DNA of 64,000 nucleotides from Brachybacterium kimchii (GTDB taxonomy: Bacteria > Actinomycetota > Actinomycetes > Actinomycetales > Dermabacteraceae), in NCBI RefSeq assembly GCF_023373525.1, contig NZ_CP097218.1, positions 2,356,001 through 2,420,000 on the forward strand. The letters run 5' to 3'. The notes below the pieces were generated by a model. It was not told the origin of the DNA. It made no database searches and saw only the letters and a program-made list of their open reading frames with translations. A program made the translations under genes and the position numbers. This document shows positions 41,320 through 49,738 of this stretch, in pieces (the first letter of the stretch is position 1; every line of letters starts with the position of its first letter).

Positions 41320-42153
41320 TCACAGTCCCTTCGGTCGGGCGACGTGCTCGACGACGCGGCCGGCCCAGTCCACGATCAGGGCGAGCACCGCGACCAGCAG
41401 CGCGCCGGAGATCAGGACCTTGAACAGGTACAGGTTGATGCCGGTGGTGATCAGCAGGCCCAGTCCGCCGCCGTTGACGAAGGCGGCGAGCGAGGCAGTG
41501 CCCACGAGCAGGACGAGCGCCGTGCGCACGCCCGAGAGCATGACCGGCACCGCGAGCGGCAGCTCGACGCGCAGCAGCACGGAGAAGGCGGTCATGCCCA
41601 TCCCCCGCCCCGCCTCGACCAGGCGCTGGTCCACGCCGCGCACGCCGATCATGGTGTTCCGCAGCACCGGCAGGATCGCGTAGAGCACCAGGGCGATGAT
41701 CGAGGCCTGGAACCCGTTGGGCACGAAGGCGGCGAGCAGGACGATGAGGCCGACGGCCGGCGCGGCCTGCCCGAAGTTCGCCACGGCCAGCACGGGCTCG
41801 GCGATCTTCCGGAAGGGTCCGCGGGTCAGCAGGATCCCCAGCGGCACGCCGATCACGAGCACGATCACGGTCGCCACCAGGGTGAGGGCGAGGTGCTGGC
41901 CGGTGAGCTCGAGGATCGTCGAGGGGTTCAGGGTGTTGCGCTCGGTCGCCGTGAGCGGCGCGAGCAGCAGCCACGCGCCGTAGACCACGAGGATCGCGAG
42001 CAGCACCAGGATCTGCACGATGAGCGGGCGCCACGGGCGCGGCGCGGGGACGCGGCGCGCGTCTGCCCCATCGGTCGTCGCCTCGGTCGCGGCGCCGGTC
42101 GCGGCATCGTCCGCTGCCTGGTCGGCGGTGTCGGTCGCTGTGCGCTCAGTCAT
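41320..42153 (-). CDS. Osmoprotectant ABC transporter permease (OpuCB/CD-like)
   Basis: A 277-residue permease with a 40-residue low-complexity N-terminus and six helices. The coupling region reads VLRNTMIGVRGVDQRLVEAGRGMGM, the ProW/OpuC variant of the EAA loop (EAxxxGM). Its paralogue lies two genes upstream, so the channel is probably a heterodimer. It overlaps the ATPase gene end by 8 nt. Confidence 0.86.
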   Translation of the reverse strand: MTERTATDTADQAADDAATGAATEATTDGADARRVPAPRPWRPLIVQILVLLAILVVYGAWLLLAPLTATERNTLNPSTILELTGQHLALTLVATVIVLVIGVPLGILLTRGPFRKIAEPVLAVANFGQAAPAVGLIVLLAAFVPNGFQASIIALVLYAILPVLRNTMIGVRGVDQRLVEAGRGMGMTAFSVLLRVELPLAVPVMLSGVRTALVLLVGTASLAAFVNGGGLGLLITTGINLYLFKVLISGALLVAVLALIVDWAGRVVEHVARPKGL

Positions 42154-43438
42154 CGCGGGCCGATCCCTGCGGGGCGGTGACGGCCGTGCCCTCGTCGTCG
42201 ATGACGACGTCGACGGCGCCCGTGTTGGTGCCCACCGGCGCCTCGCTCGAGCGCTCGGCGGCGCTCTGACGGGCCATGGTGATCGCGTCCATGATCGTCT
42301 CCACGTCCACGACCCCCTCGAAGACACCGCCGCGGCCCGTGACCAGGGTGGCGCCGGCGCTCGAGACGAGCATCGTGTCCAGGGCGTCGTTGAGGGTCGC
42401 GCCCGAGCCGACGACGGGCAGCGCCGGGTCGAGCTCGGTGGGCAGGCGCGTCATGCGGGAGAGCGCACGGCGGGAGGGCCAGGAGATGGGTCGTCCGCGC
42501 TCGTCGACCACGACCGCGTGGTTGTGGCCCGCCTGCTCGGCGCGGCGCAGGGCCTCGGCGGCGTTGCCGCCGGCGTGCGCGACGACCGCGTCGGCCGCCT
42601 CGACCTCGCGCACGCGGCGCAGGCCCAGCTGCTTGAGGGCGGCGCCCGAGCCGATGAAGTTCTCGACGAACTCGTCGGCCGGCTCGGCGAGGATCCGCTC
42701 GGGGGTGTCGTACTGGACGATCTGCGCGCCCTCGCGGAAGACCACGATCCAGTCGCCGAGCTTCACCGCCTCGTCGAAGTCGTGGGTGACGATGACCATC
42801 GTCTTGCGCACTTCCTGCTGGATGCGGATCAGCTCGTCCTGCAGGCGCTGGCGGGTGATCGGGTCGACGGCCCCGAAGGGCTCGTCCATGAGCAGCACGG
42901 GCGGGTCGGCGGCGAGCGCCCGGGCGACGCCCACGCGCTGCTGCTGTCCGCCCGAGAGCTCCTTGGGGAAGCGCGAGCGGTAGACGTCGGGGTCGAGGCC
43001 GACGAGCTCGAGCAGCTCCTCGACGCGCTCGGCGATGCGGGCCTTGTCGCAGCCCAGCATCTTGGGCACGAGCGCGATGTTCTGGGCGACCGTCATGTGC
43101 GGGAACAGGCCGCCGGCCTGGATGACGTAGCCGATGCGGCGGCGCAGCTCGTCGCCGTTGATCGTGGTGACGTCCTCGCCGCCCAGCACGATCCGCCCCT
43201 CGGTGGGCTCGATGAGGCGGTTGATCATCTTCAGCGTGGTCGTCTTGCCGCAGCCTGAGGGGCCGACGAGCATGACGACCTGGCCCTCGGGGATCTCGAG
43301 GGTGACGCCGTCGACGGCCGGGCGCTCCTGCCCGGGGTACCGCTTGGTGACGGCGTCCAGGAAGATCGAGCGGCCCGTGGCCTCGCCGGAGGCGGAGTCC
43401 GCGGCGGTGGTCTGGGTGCGGGGGTCTGAGTCGGTCAC
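42146..43438 (-). CDS. Osmoprotectant ABC transporter ATPase with CBS domains (OpuCA-like)
   Basis: A 430-residue ATPase. Walker A is GPSGCGKTT (residues 59-67), the signature LSGGQQQRVGVARAL, Walker B VLLMDEPFGAVD and the H-loop VTHDFDEAVKLGD. Residues about 300-395 form a pair of CBS domains (HAVVVDERGRPISWPS, FEGVVDVETIMDA), the ionic-strength sensor of ProV/OpuA-type importers. The GTG start overlaps the upstream permease stop (GTGA). It energises uptake of betaine-like solutes. Confidence 0.92.
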   Translation of the reverse strand: MTDSDPRTQTTAADSASGEATGRSIFLDAVTKRYPGQERPAVDGVTLEIPEGQVVMLVGPSGCGKTTTLKMINRLIEPTEGRIVLGGEDVTTINGDELRRRIGYVIQAGGLFPHMTVAQNIALVPKMLGCDKARIAERVEELLELVGLDPDVYRSRFPKELSGGQQQRVGVARALAADPPVLLMDEPFGAVDPITRQRLQDELIRIQQEVRKTMVIVTHDFDEAVKLGDWIVVFREGAQIVQYDTPERILAEPADEFVENFIGSGAALKQLGLRRVREVEAADAVVAHAGGNAAEALRRAEQAGHNHAVVVDERGRPISWPSRRALSRMTRLPTELDPALPVVGSGATLNDALDTMLVSSAGATLVTGRGGVFEGVVDVETIMDAITMARQSAAERSSEAPVGTNTGAVDVVIDDEGTAVTAPQGSARDD

Positions 43439-44079
43439 CGGATGCCCTTCGAGGTCGTGAGCCTGCCGAGGCCCAGCAGCAGGAGGTCGAGGATGAGGGC
43501 CAGGAGGATGACGCCGACGGTGCCGGTCACCACCGATTCGATCGCCCCGGCGCCGCCGAGGCGCGAGAGGCCCTGGAAGATGAAGCCGCCGAGCCCGGGA
43601 CCGAGCACGTAGGCGGCGACCGCCGCGACGCCCATGACCATCTGGGCGGAGACGCGCACTCCGCTGAGGATCACGGGCCAGGCGAGCGGCAGCTCGATGC
43701 GGAAGAAGATGCCCAGGCGGCTCATGCCCAGGCCGCGCGCCGATTCGACGAGCGCCGGATCCACCCCGGCGAGTCCCACGATGGCGTTGCGCAGGATGGG
43801 CAGGGCCGCGAAGAAGACGACAACGATGACGGCGGGCTTCACGCCGAAGCCGAAGGGCGCGACCATCAGGCCGATGAGGGCGAAGGACGGGATGGTGAGC
43901 CCCACGGCGCTCACCGAGTTCGCGACGGCGCGGCCGAGGCTCGAGCGGTGCACGAGCGCGGCGATCGCGACGGCGAGGACCGTCGCCAGGACGACGGACT
44001 GGGCGACGAGGCTGAAGTGCTGGGCGGCGGCGAACAGGATCTCGCTCGAGCGGGAGCTGAGGAATTCGCCGAAGTCCAC
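43435..44079 (-). CDS. Osmoprotectant ABC transporter permease (first gene)
   Basis: A 214-residue permease with five to six helices and the loop ILRNAIVGLAGVDPALVESARGLGM, matching OpuCB/OpuCD. The GTG at 44079 is chosen because the sequence further upstream is Arg/Ala-rich and lacks permease features; AGG lies 7 nt before it. It is the first gene of the four-gene operon (permease, ATPase, permease, binding protein). Confidence 0.85.
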   Translation of the reverse strand: MDFGEFLSSRSSEILFAAAQHFSLVAQSVVLATVLAVAIAALVHRSSLGRAVANSVSAVGLTIPSFALIGLMVAPFGFGVKPAVIVVVFFAALPILRNAIVGLAGVDPALVESARGLGMSRLGIFFRIELPLAWPVILSGVRVSAQMVMGVAAVAAYVLGPGLGGFIFQGLSRLGGAGAIESVVTGTVGVILLALILDLLLLGLGRLTTSKGIR

Positions 44080-44449
44080 GGAATCGCCTGCGCTCTCGTC
44101 GGGGGTCGGGGTCTGCTCGGAGGTCGGAGCCGCAGCGCCACGGCGGGCGGAGCCGCACCGACACGCCGCTGGGCGCCTCGTCGACCGTAGGGTGCCGCGC
44201 ACCACAACTCAACTCCGCACTGCCCGCGCACCCGCCGGGCGGCGCGTGGCACCCCGTCCGCGACCCTTCGACCTTCGGGTGCATTCGCGCCGGTCACGGG
44301 TCCTTTTCCCGCGAGGTCGGGCGTGCCTTGGTCACAATCGCGTCACAGTGTCGCCACGACGCGGGCGCACCGCCGTCCCGGGGCCCACGGGAGCGGGCGC
44401 GGCTTCCCCCGAGGGCTGGTGCGGTGCCTCCGGGGCGGGCGCGGTCCTC
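44080..44449. other. Intergenic region upstream of osmoprotectant operon
   Basis: A 370-nt region between the operon start and the 3' end of the peptide ATPase gene. It should contain the operon promoter and possibly a peptide-operon terminator, but no convincing -10/-35 pair was found. A short direct repeat (CCTTCGACCTTCGGG, about 44266) and AT-richer TTGGTCACAATCGCG (about 44327) are the only notable parts. No gene is supported. Confidence 0.5.
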
Positions 44450-46108
44450 TCAGACGAGGGGAGCCTCCTCGGCGGCGCCGGGGATCGCGGCGATCAGCTC
44501 ACGGGTGTAGTCCGTCTGCGGGTCGGTGAGGACGTCCGCGGTGGCCCCGCGCTCGACCACCTCTCCGCGGCGCATCACCAGCACGTCCCGGCAGACCTGG
44601 CGGAGCACGCCGAGATCGTGGGTGATGAACACGAGCGCCAGCCGGTGCTCGTGCTGCAGGCGCGCGAGCAGCGCCAGGATCTGCGCCTGCACGGTGACGT
44701 CCAGGGCGGAGACCGCCTCGTCGCACACGAGCACCTGGGGCTCGACGCTGAGCGCGCGGGCGATCGCCACCCGCTGCAGCTGCCCGCCGGACAGCTCGTC
44801 CGGGCGACGGCCCGCGAGCACGGGGTCGAGCCCCACGTCCCGGAAGAGGCGCTCGAGCAGCTGCCGTCGAGCGGCGCGGGGCCGCGGCGCCAGCGCCCGC
44901 ACCGGTTCCAGCGCCGACCAGCCTACGGTGCGCGCGGGGTCGAAGGAGGAGTGGGGGTTCTGGAAGACGGGCTGGACGACGCGGCGGATCGCCCGGTCGC
45001 CGCGGGTGACGGCGCGACCTGCGACGTGCACGTCCCCCTCGTCCGGGCGGGTGAGCCCCAGCAGGATCCGCGCGAGCGTGGTCTTGCCCGAGCCGGACTC
45101 CCCGACGATCCCGATGCTGTCCCCCGGCCGCACCTCGAGATCGGTGGGCAGGAGCGCGGTGACGGGCTCGCGCCTCGACCCGAAGGTCCGGGCGATGCCG
45201 CGAGCCCGCACGAGCGGTTCGTCCTCCGGCGAGGGCCGCGGCGGCTCGATCTCCTCGAGAGTGCGGGAGCGGCCCGGGATCGCGTCGACGAGTGCGCGGG
45301 TGTACGGGTGCTGCGGAGCGACCAGGAGGCTGCGACTGGGGCCCTCGTCGACGACCTTCCCGGTGCGCAGCGCCAGGGTGCGGTCGGTGCGGTCCGCCGC
45401 GATCGCGAGGTCGTGGGTGATGAGCAGCAGCGAGGTGCCGTGCGAGCTCGTCAGCTCCCCGATCCGATCGAGGATCCGGCGCTGCACGGTGACGTCGAGT
45501 GCGCTGGTCGGCTCGTCGGCGACGATCAGCGCGGGCTCGATGACCATCGCGGCGGCGATCAGCACCCGTTGGCGCTGCCCGCCGGAGAGCTCGTGCGGCC
45601 AGCGACCGGCGAGGGCCCTCGGATCGTCGAGCCCCGCGTCCCGCAGGGCCTGCAGCGCCCGGCCCCGATGCTGCCGTGGATCGCCGATGCGATGGATGCG
45701 CAGCGGTTCGACGACCTGGTCGAGGACCCTCTTCAACGGATCCAGCGAACCGCCGGGGTCCTGCGGGACGTAACCGATGTCGCGACCCCGCAGACGGCGC
45801 GCGCCGCGCGCCCCGAGCTCGAGCAGGTCCCGCCCCGCGACCTCCACCGACCCGTGCACGCGGGCGCGCTCGTCGAGCAGCCCCAGCACGGACCGCGCGA
45901 TCGTGGTCTTGCCCGAACCGGACTCCCCCACCAGCGCGACGGACTCGCCCGGCGCGATCTGCAGGGAGACCTCGTCGACCGCCGTGGTCGAGCGCCCGCG
46001 GCGGACGTACTGCACGGCCAGGTCCTGGATCCGTAGGACAGGGGACGCGGCGCCGTGCAGCGTCTGCGGGACGTCGCGTCCCGAGGATGTCCTCGTGCTC
46101 TCGTTCAT
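44450..46108 (-). CDS. Dipeptide/oligopeptide ABC transporter, fused double ATPase
   Basis: A 552-residue protein with two complete nucleotide-binding domains (DppD-like about 25-270 and DppF-like about 300-545). Each has Walker A GESGSGKTT, an LSGGQ signature (LSGGQRQRVLIAAAM and LSGGQLQRVAIARAL) and Walker B (ALIVADEPTSALD and VLVCDEAVSALD). The second Walker B Glu is followed by Ala, not Pro. One chain thus replaces the usual two ATPases of peptide importers, common in actinobacteria. GAGGGA precedes the ATG, which overlaps the upstream permease stop. Confidence 0.9.
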   Translation of the reverse strand: MNESTRTSSGRDVPQTLHGAASPVLRIQDLAVQYVRRGRSTTAVDEVSLQIAPGESVALVGESGSGKTTIARSVLGLLDERARVHGSVEVAGRDLLELGARGARRLRGRDIGYVPQDPGGSLDPLKRVLDQVVEPLRIHRIGDPRQHRGRALQALRDAGLDDPRALAGRWPHELSGGQRQRVLIAAAMVIEPALIVADEPTSALDVTVQRRILDRIGELTSSHGTSLLLITHDLAIAADRTDRTLALRTGKVVDEGPSRSLLVAPQHPYTRALVDAIPGRSRTLEEIEPPRPSPEDEPLVRARGIARTFGSRREPVTALLPTDLEVRPGDSIGIVGESGSGKTTLARILLGLTRPDEGDVHVAGRAVTRGDRAIRRVVQPVFQNPHSSFDPARTVGWSALEPVRALAPRPRAARRQLLERLFRDVGLDPVLAGRRPDELSGGQLQRVAIARALSVEPQVLVCDEAVSALDVTVQAQILALLARLQHEHRLALVFITHDLGVLRQVCRDVLVMRRGEVVERGATADVLTDPQTDYTRELIAAIPGAAEEAPLV

Positions 46109-46992
46109 CGGTTCTCCCTCGTGCCGATGCCGCGGCTGACCCGGTTGACGCTCAGCACGGTCAGCGCCGCCACCAGAGACGGGAACAGGGTCCACCACCA
46201 GGCGCTCGCGATGTACGTGCGCCCCTCGTTGATCTGCGATCCCCACTCGGGCTGCGGCGGGACGGCGCCGAAGCCCAGGAAGCTCAGGGACGCGACCGCG
46301 AGGATCGCGCCGCCCAGGTCGATCCCGGCGACCACGGCGATCGCGCCCGAGGCGTTCGGGACGACGTGCGTGAGGATCGCGATCACCCGCCGGGTGCCGC
46401 TGGTGACCGCCGCATCCATGAAGGGCAGCCCGATGATCCGCAGGGTCTCGGCGCGCGCGATCCGCACCATGCCGGGGATGCCGGAGATGCCCACCGCGAT
46501 GGCGACCTTGTCCACGCCGAAGCCGAGCGCCGAGATGATCGCGAGCGAGAGCAGCAGGCCCGGGATCGAGACCAGCACCTCGACGGCGCGCGAGATCACC
46601 GCGTCCAGGATCCCGCCGGCGTAGCCGGCGACCATGCCCAGCAGCCCGCCGCACACGAGCGAGATCGCGATCGCGACGAGGCCCGCGAGCAGCGAGGAGC
46701 GCGCTCCGTGGACCACGCGGCTGTAGACGTCGCGCCCGTTGAGGTCCGTGCCGAACCAATAGTGCGAGCTCGGCGGGGCTAGCGACGGTCCGACGGCCTC
46801 GATCGGGTCCGTGGGCGCGAACAGGTTCGGCACCACGATCCATCCCACGAGCAGCAGCAGGAACAGGCTCGCGAGCGCGACGCCCGGCCGCGCCCCGAGG
46901 ACGCGCAGCGCATGCCGGGCCCGCTGGGGGTGCTGGGGGCGCTGCGTCTGCTGCGGGTGCGGGGCCTGCTCGGCCCGCTGGTCGCTCGTCAT
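46105..46992 (-). CDS. Peptide ABC transporter permease (DppC-like)
   Basis: A 295-residue permease with six helices after a Gln/His/Pro-rich N-terminus. HYWFGTDLNGRDVYSRVVHGARSSL is the conserved DppC/OppC opening, and GISGIPGMVRIARAETLRIIGLPFMDAA is the EAA coupling loop (AETL...). It overlaps both neighbours by 4 nt, tying it to DppB and the fused ATPase. Confidence 0.9.
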   Translation of the reverse strand: MTSDQRAEQAPHPQQTQRPQHPQRARHALRVLGARPGVALASLFLLLLVGWIVVPNLFAPTDPIEAVGPSLAPPSSHYWFGTDLNGRDVYSRVVHGARSSLLAGLVAIAISLVCGGLLGMVAGYAGGILDAVISRAVEVLVSIPGLLLSLAIISALGFGVDKVAIAVGISGIPGMVRIARAETLRIIGLPFMDAAVTSGTRRVIAILTHVVPNASGAIAVVAGIDLGGAILAVASLSFLGFGAVPPQPEWGSQINEGRTYIASAWWWTLFPSLVAALTVLSVNRVSRGIGTRENR

Positions 46993-47954
46993 CGTCGGCC
47001 ACCTCGATGGGCCGGGGAGACCACGCGCGGATCGATGAACGGGTAGCTCAGATCGACCACCAGCGTGACCAGCACGTACAGCCCGCCCGTGAGGACGATC
47101 AGCGCCTGGATCAGCGGGAAGTCGCGCGCGGTGACCGCCTCGACGTAGAGGTTGCCGATCCCCGGACGACCGAAGATCGTCTCGATGATGGCCGCGCCGG
47201 AGACCACGCCGCCCACGAGCATCCCGATGATCGTGTACACCGGAAGGCTCGCATTGCGCAGCACGTGGCCGAGGACGACGCGGACGGGGCCGAGCCCGCG
47301 AGCGCGGGCGACCTCCACGTACCCCTCCGCGGAGACCTCGCGGATGCTCCGCGAGAACACCTGGCTCAGTGTCCCCGCGCCGAGCAGCGCGATGGTCAGC
47401 GCAGGCAGCAGCACGGCGCGCGGTCCGTCGGCCCCGAAGGCGGGGAACCATCCCAGGCGGAAGGAGAAGATCTGCAGCAGCAGGATCGCCATCACGAACG
47501 AGGGCACTGCGATCCCGATGACGGTCACGGCCTGGAAGGCGGAGCGCAGGGCGGCCGTGGGCAGCAGGACGCCGCCCAGTGCGAAGGCGATGCCGAGAAT
47601 CACCAGGAACAGCAGACTCACCAGCCCCAGCTCGAGGGTGGATCCCAGGCTGTCGCCGATCACGGCCGAGACCGCCTGGCGCTGCCGCGAGTAGGCCGTG
47701 CCCCAGTCGAGGGTGAGCACACGGTGCAGATAGCTCAGGTACTGCATGAGCAGCGGCCGGTCCAGCCCCATCTCGTCGCGGATCCGGCCCAGCTGGGCCT
47801 CGTCGGCCGCGCCGGCATCCCCCTGCCCGCTGCCCATGACGATGAGCCGGGCCGGGTCCCCCGGGGTCAGCTGGACGATGATGAAGGACAGGCTGATGGC
47901 GCCCCAGAGGACGACCACCGCTTGCCCGAGGCGTCGCAGGACGTAGCGGAGCAC
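46989..47954 (-). CDS. Peptide ABC transporter permease (DppB-like)
   Basis: A 321-residue permease starting with LRYVLRRLGQAVVVLWGAISLSF, with LTPGDPARLIVMG in the first periplasmic loop and the EAA loop SIREVSAEGYVEVARARGLGPVRVVL. The motif order matches DppB/OppB. The GTG start at 47954 lies 5 nt after the binding-protein stop. It pairs with the DppC-like permease to form the channel. Confidence 0.9.
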   Translation of the reverse strand: MLRYVLRRLGQAVVVLWGAISLSFIIVQLTPGDPARLIVMGSGQGDAGAADEAQLGRIRDEMGLDRPLLMQYLSYLHRVLTLDWGTAYSRQRQAVSAVIGDSLGSTLELGLVSLLFLVILGIAFALGGVLLPTAALRSAFQAVTVIGIAVPSFVMAILLLQIFSFRLGWFPAFGADGPRAVLLPALTIALLGAGTLSQVFSRSIREVSAEGYVEVARARGLGPVRVVLGHVLRNASLPVYTIIGMLVGGVVSGAAIIETIFGRPGIGNLYVEAVTARDFPLIQALIVLTGGLYVLVTLVVDLSYPFIDPRVVSPAHRGGRR

Positions 47955-47959
47955 GGCGG

Positions 47960-49597
47960 TCAGTCCGCGGGCGCGAGATCGGCGAACGCGGGCTTGTTCT
48001 CGGCGTCCAGGGCGATCTTCCGGATCTTCTTCGAGGCCGCGCTCACCGAGATCGCGTCGACGAGCGGGACGGAGTACCCGCCCTCGAGCAGGAGGCGCTG
48101 GGCCTTCTCCGATGCCGCCGCGCGCTCGTCGGGATCCGTCGTGCTCTGCAGGGCCAGCAGGGCGTCGTCGATCTCGTCGACCGGGTGGCCGTAGAAGAAC
48201 GACTGGTTCTCGTAGAAGGAGCTGTAGACCACGCGCAGCACGTCGGGATCCGCGCGGCCCTGCGTCCAGGTCGAGAGGTCGTACTTCGCGTCGTAGAGGC
48301 CGGTCTCGCTGGCCTGCGCCTCGGTGACGGGCTTGAGCTCGAACTCGATGCCGACCTTCTTCCACTGCGCCTGCAGCAGCTGGAAGAGCTGTTCGTAGAC
48401 CGTGTTCCCACTGGTGTACTGGATGGAGACGCTCAGCCGATCGCCGTCGTCGTTGGTGCGGATGCCGTCCTTGCCGACGGTCCTCCAGCCGGCGTCCTCG
48501 AGCAGCTTCTTCGCCACCTCGGGATCGTGCTCGAGGAACTCCGAGAGGTCGGCCGCACCGGGGGTGGAGGCCGTGAGCAGCCCGGTCGCGGGCTTCACCT
48601 GGCCCTGGTAGATGCGCTCGGCGATCTCCGCGCGGTCCGTCGCGGGGTTGAGCGCCCGCCGCACGCCGTCGTCCTCGAAGATCTCCCGGTAGATGAAGGG
48701 GATCAGCGGGAAGGTGATGCCGCGCGTCGGATTCTTCGAGACCTGCAGCTGACCGCCCTCGACGGCGGGGAGGGTCGATGTGTCCAGCAGGAACGCGAAA
48801 TCGACCTGGCCGGAGGAGACCGCGCCCGCTAGCGTCGTGGGATCGGGGATGAACGAGATCCTGATGCTCTCGTAGGCGGCGGCCTTCTGGTTGCTGTAGA
48901 CCGACGACCCCCAGGCGTAGTCGTCGCGGCGGGCGAGGGTGATGGACTCGCCGGGCGTGTAGTCCTCGAGGGTGAAGGCGCCGCTGCCGATGACCTTCCC
49001 GGCCGCGACCTCCTTCGGATCGAGCTCGAGGGTCGCGTCGGCGAGCATACTCAGGGTCTGGGTGCTCGCGGCCTGCAGGAACTGGGCGTTCGGGCCGTCG
49101 AAGGAGACCTTCGCCGTGCGCTCATCGACCACCTCCGTCTTCTGGTAGCCGCGCAGGTGGCTCGCGCCGATGTAGGCGAGCGCCCCGAGGTCGACCACCC
49201 GGTCGAAGTTCTTCTTCACCGACTCGGCGGTGAACGCCGTGCCGTCGGAGAAGGTGACGCCGTCTCGCAGGTGGAAGGTGAACTGCGAGCTGTCCTTGTT
49301 CACGTCCCAGGACTCGGCGAGCCAGGGCACGATCTCCCCGGACTCCGGGTCCTGGTCGACGAGGGTGTCGGCGATCTGCCGGGCGACCGCGCGCGAGACC
49401 GTATACGGCGGCTGGTGTGGGTCGTAGTTCTCGCTGTCCTCGGGGAAGCCGACCTTCAGCACGGAGGTGTCCGCGGAGCCACCGGATCCGGAGGAGCCGC
49501 CGCAGGCGGCCAGCAGGGGCGAGGCGACGGCCGCGAGCGCGGCGGCGCCGGCGAACGAGCGACGGGAGATGCGGGAGGGGGAGGGCGAGGGGGACAC
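47960..49597 (-). CDS. Peptide-binding lipoprotein (SBP family 5)
   Basis: A 545-residue solute-binding lipoprotein. The N-terminus has a twin-arginine stretch (ISRRSFAG), a hydrophobic core and the lipobox LLAAC (Cys32), so Tat export plus lipidation is plausible. Family 5 features are ADTLVDQDPESGEIVPWLAESW, FHLRDGVTFSDGTAFTAESVKKNF and DPTTLAGAVSSGQVDF. It collects peptides or related oligomers for the downstream transporter. The GTG start is preceded by AGGTGG. It is divergent from an S9 peptidase gene, supporting a peptide substrate. Confidence 0.88.
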   Translation of the reverse strand: MSPSPSPSRISRRSFAGAAALAAVASPLLAACGGSSGSGGSADTSVLKVGFPEDSENYDPHQPPYTVSRAVARQIADTLVDQDPESGEIVPWLAESWDVNKDSSQFTFHLRDGVTFSDGTAFTAESVKKNFDRVVDLGALAYIGASHLRGYQKTEVVDERTAKVSFDGPNAQFLQAASTQTLSMLADATLELDPKEVAAGKVIGSGAFTLEDYTPGESITLARRDDYAWGSSVYSNQKAAAYESIRISFIPDPTTLAGAVSSGQVDFAFLLDTSTLPAVEGGQLQVSKNPTRGITFPLIPFIYREIFEDDGVRRALNPATDRAEIAERIYQGQVKPATGLLTASTPGAADLSEFLEHDPEVAKKLLEDAGWRTVGKDGIRTNDDGDRLSVSIQYTSGNTVYEQLFQLLQAQWKKVGIEFELKPVTEAQASETGLYDAKYDLSTWTQGRADPDVLRVVYSSFYENQSFFYGHPVDEIDDALLALQSTTDPDERAAASEKAQRLLLEGGYSVPLVDAISVSAASKKIRKIALDAENKPAFADLAPAD

Positions 49598-49664
49598 GGG
49601 ACCACCTGGGGGTGTGAACGGGGCGTGGATGCGGCGGTCGGCGAGTGCTCGTCGGCACACCACA

Positions 49665-49675
49665 CACTATTAGTG
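49665..49675. promoter_or_regulatory. Small inverted repeat in divergent peptide-module promoter region
   Basis: CACTATTAGTG, a 5-1-5 inverted repeat in the AT-rich part of the 141-nt region between the binding-protein and S9 peptidase genes. It lies where the minus-strand promoter should be and could be a regulator site; no regulator gene is adjacent. Confidence 0.35.
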
Positions 49676-49726
49676 ATTATGGGCTTCACAGCGTCAACTT
49701 ATGTGAACGGGGTCGCATCGCGTTGG

Positions 49727-49732
49727 TACTGT
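49727..49732 (+). promoter_or_regulatory. -10 box of leaderless S9 peptidase gene
   Basis: TACTGT, then 6 nt and the GTG at 49739. Supports that GTG as the true start rather than longer in-frame options. Confidence 0.6.
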
Positions 49733-49738
49733 CTGGGG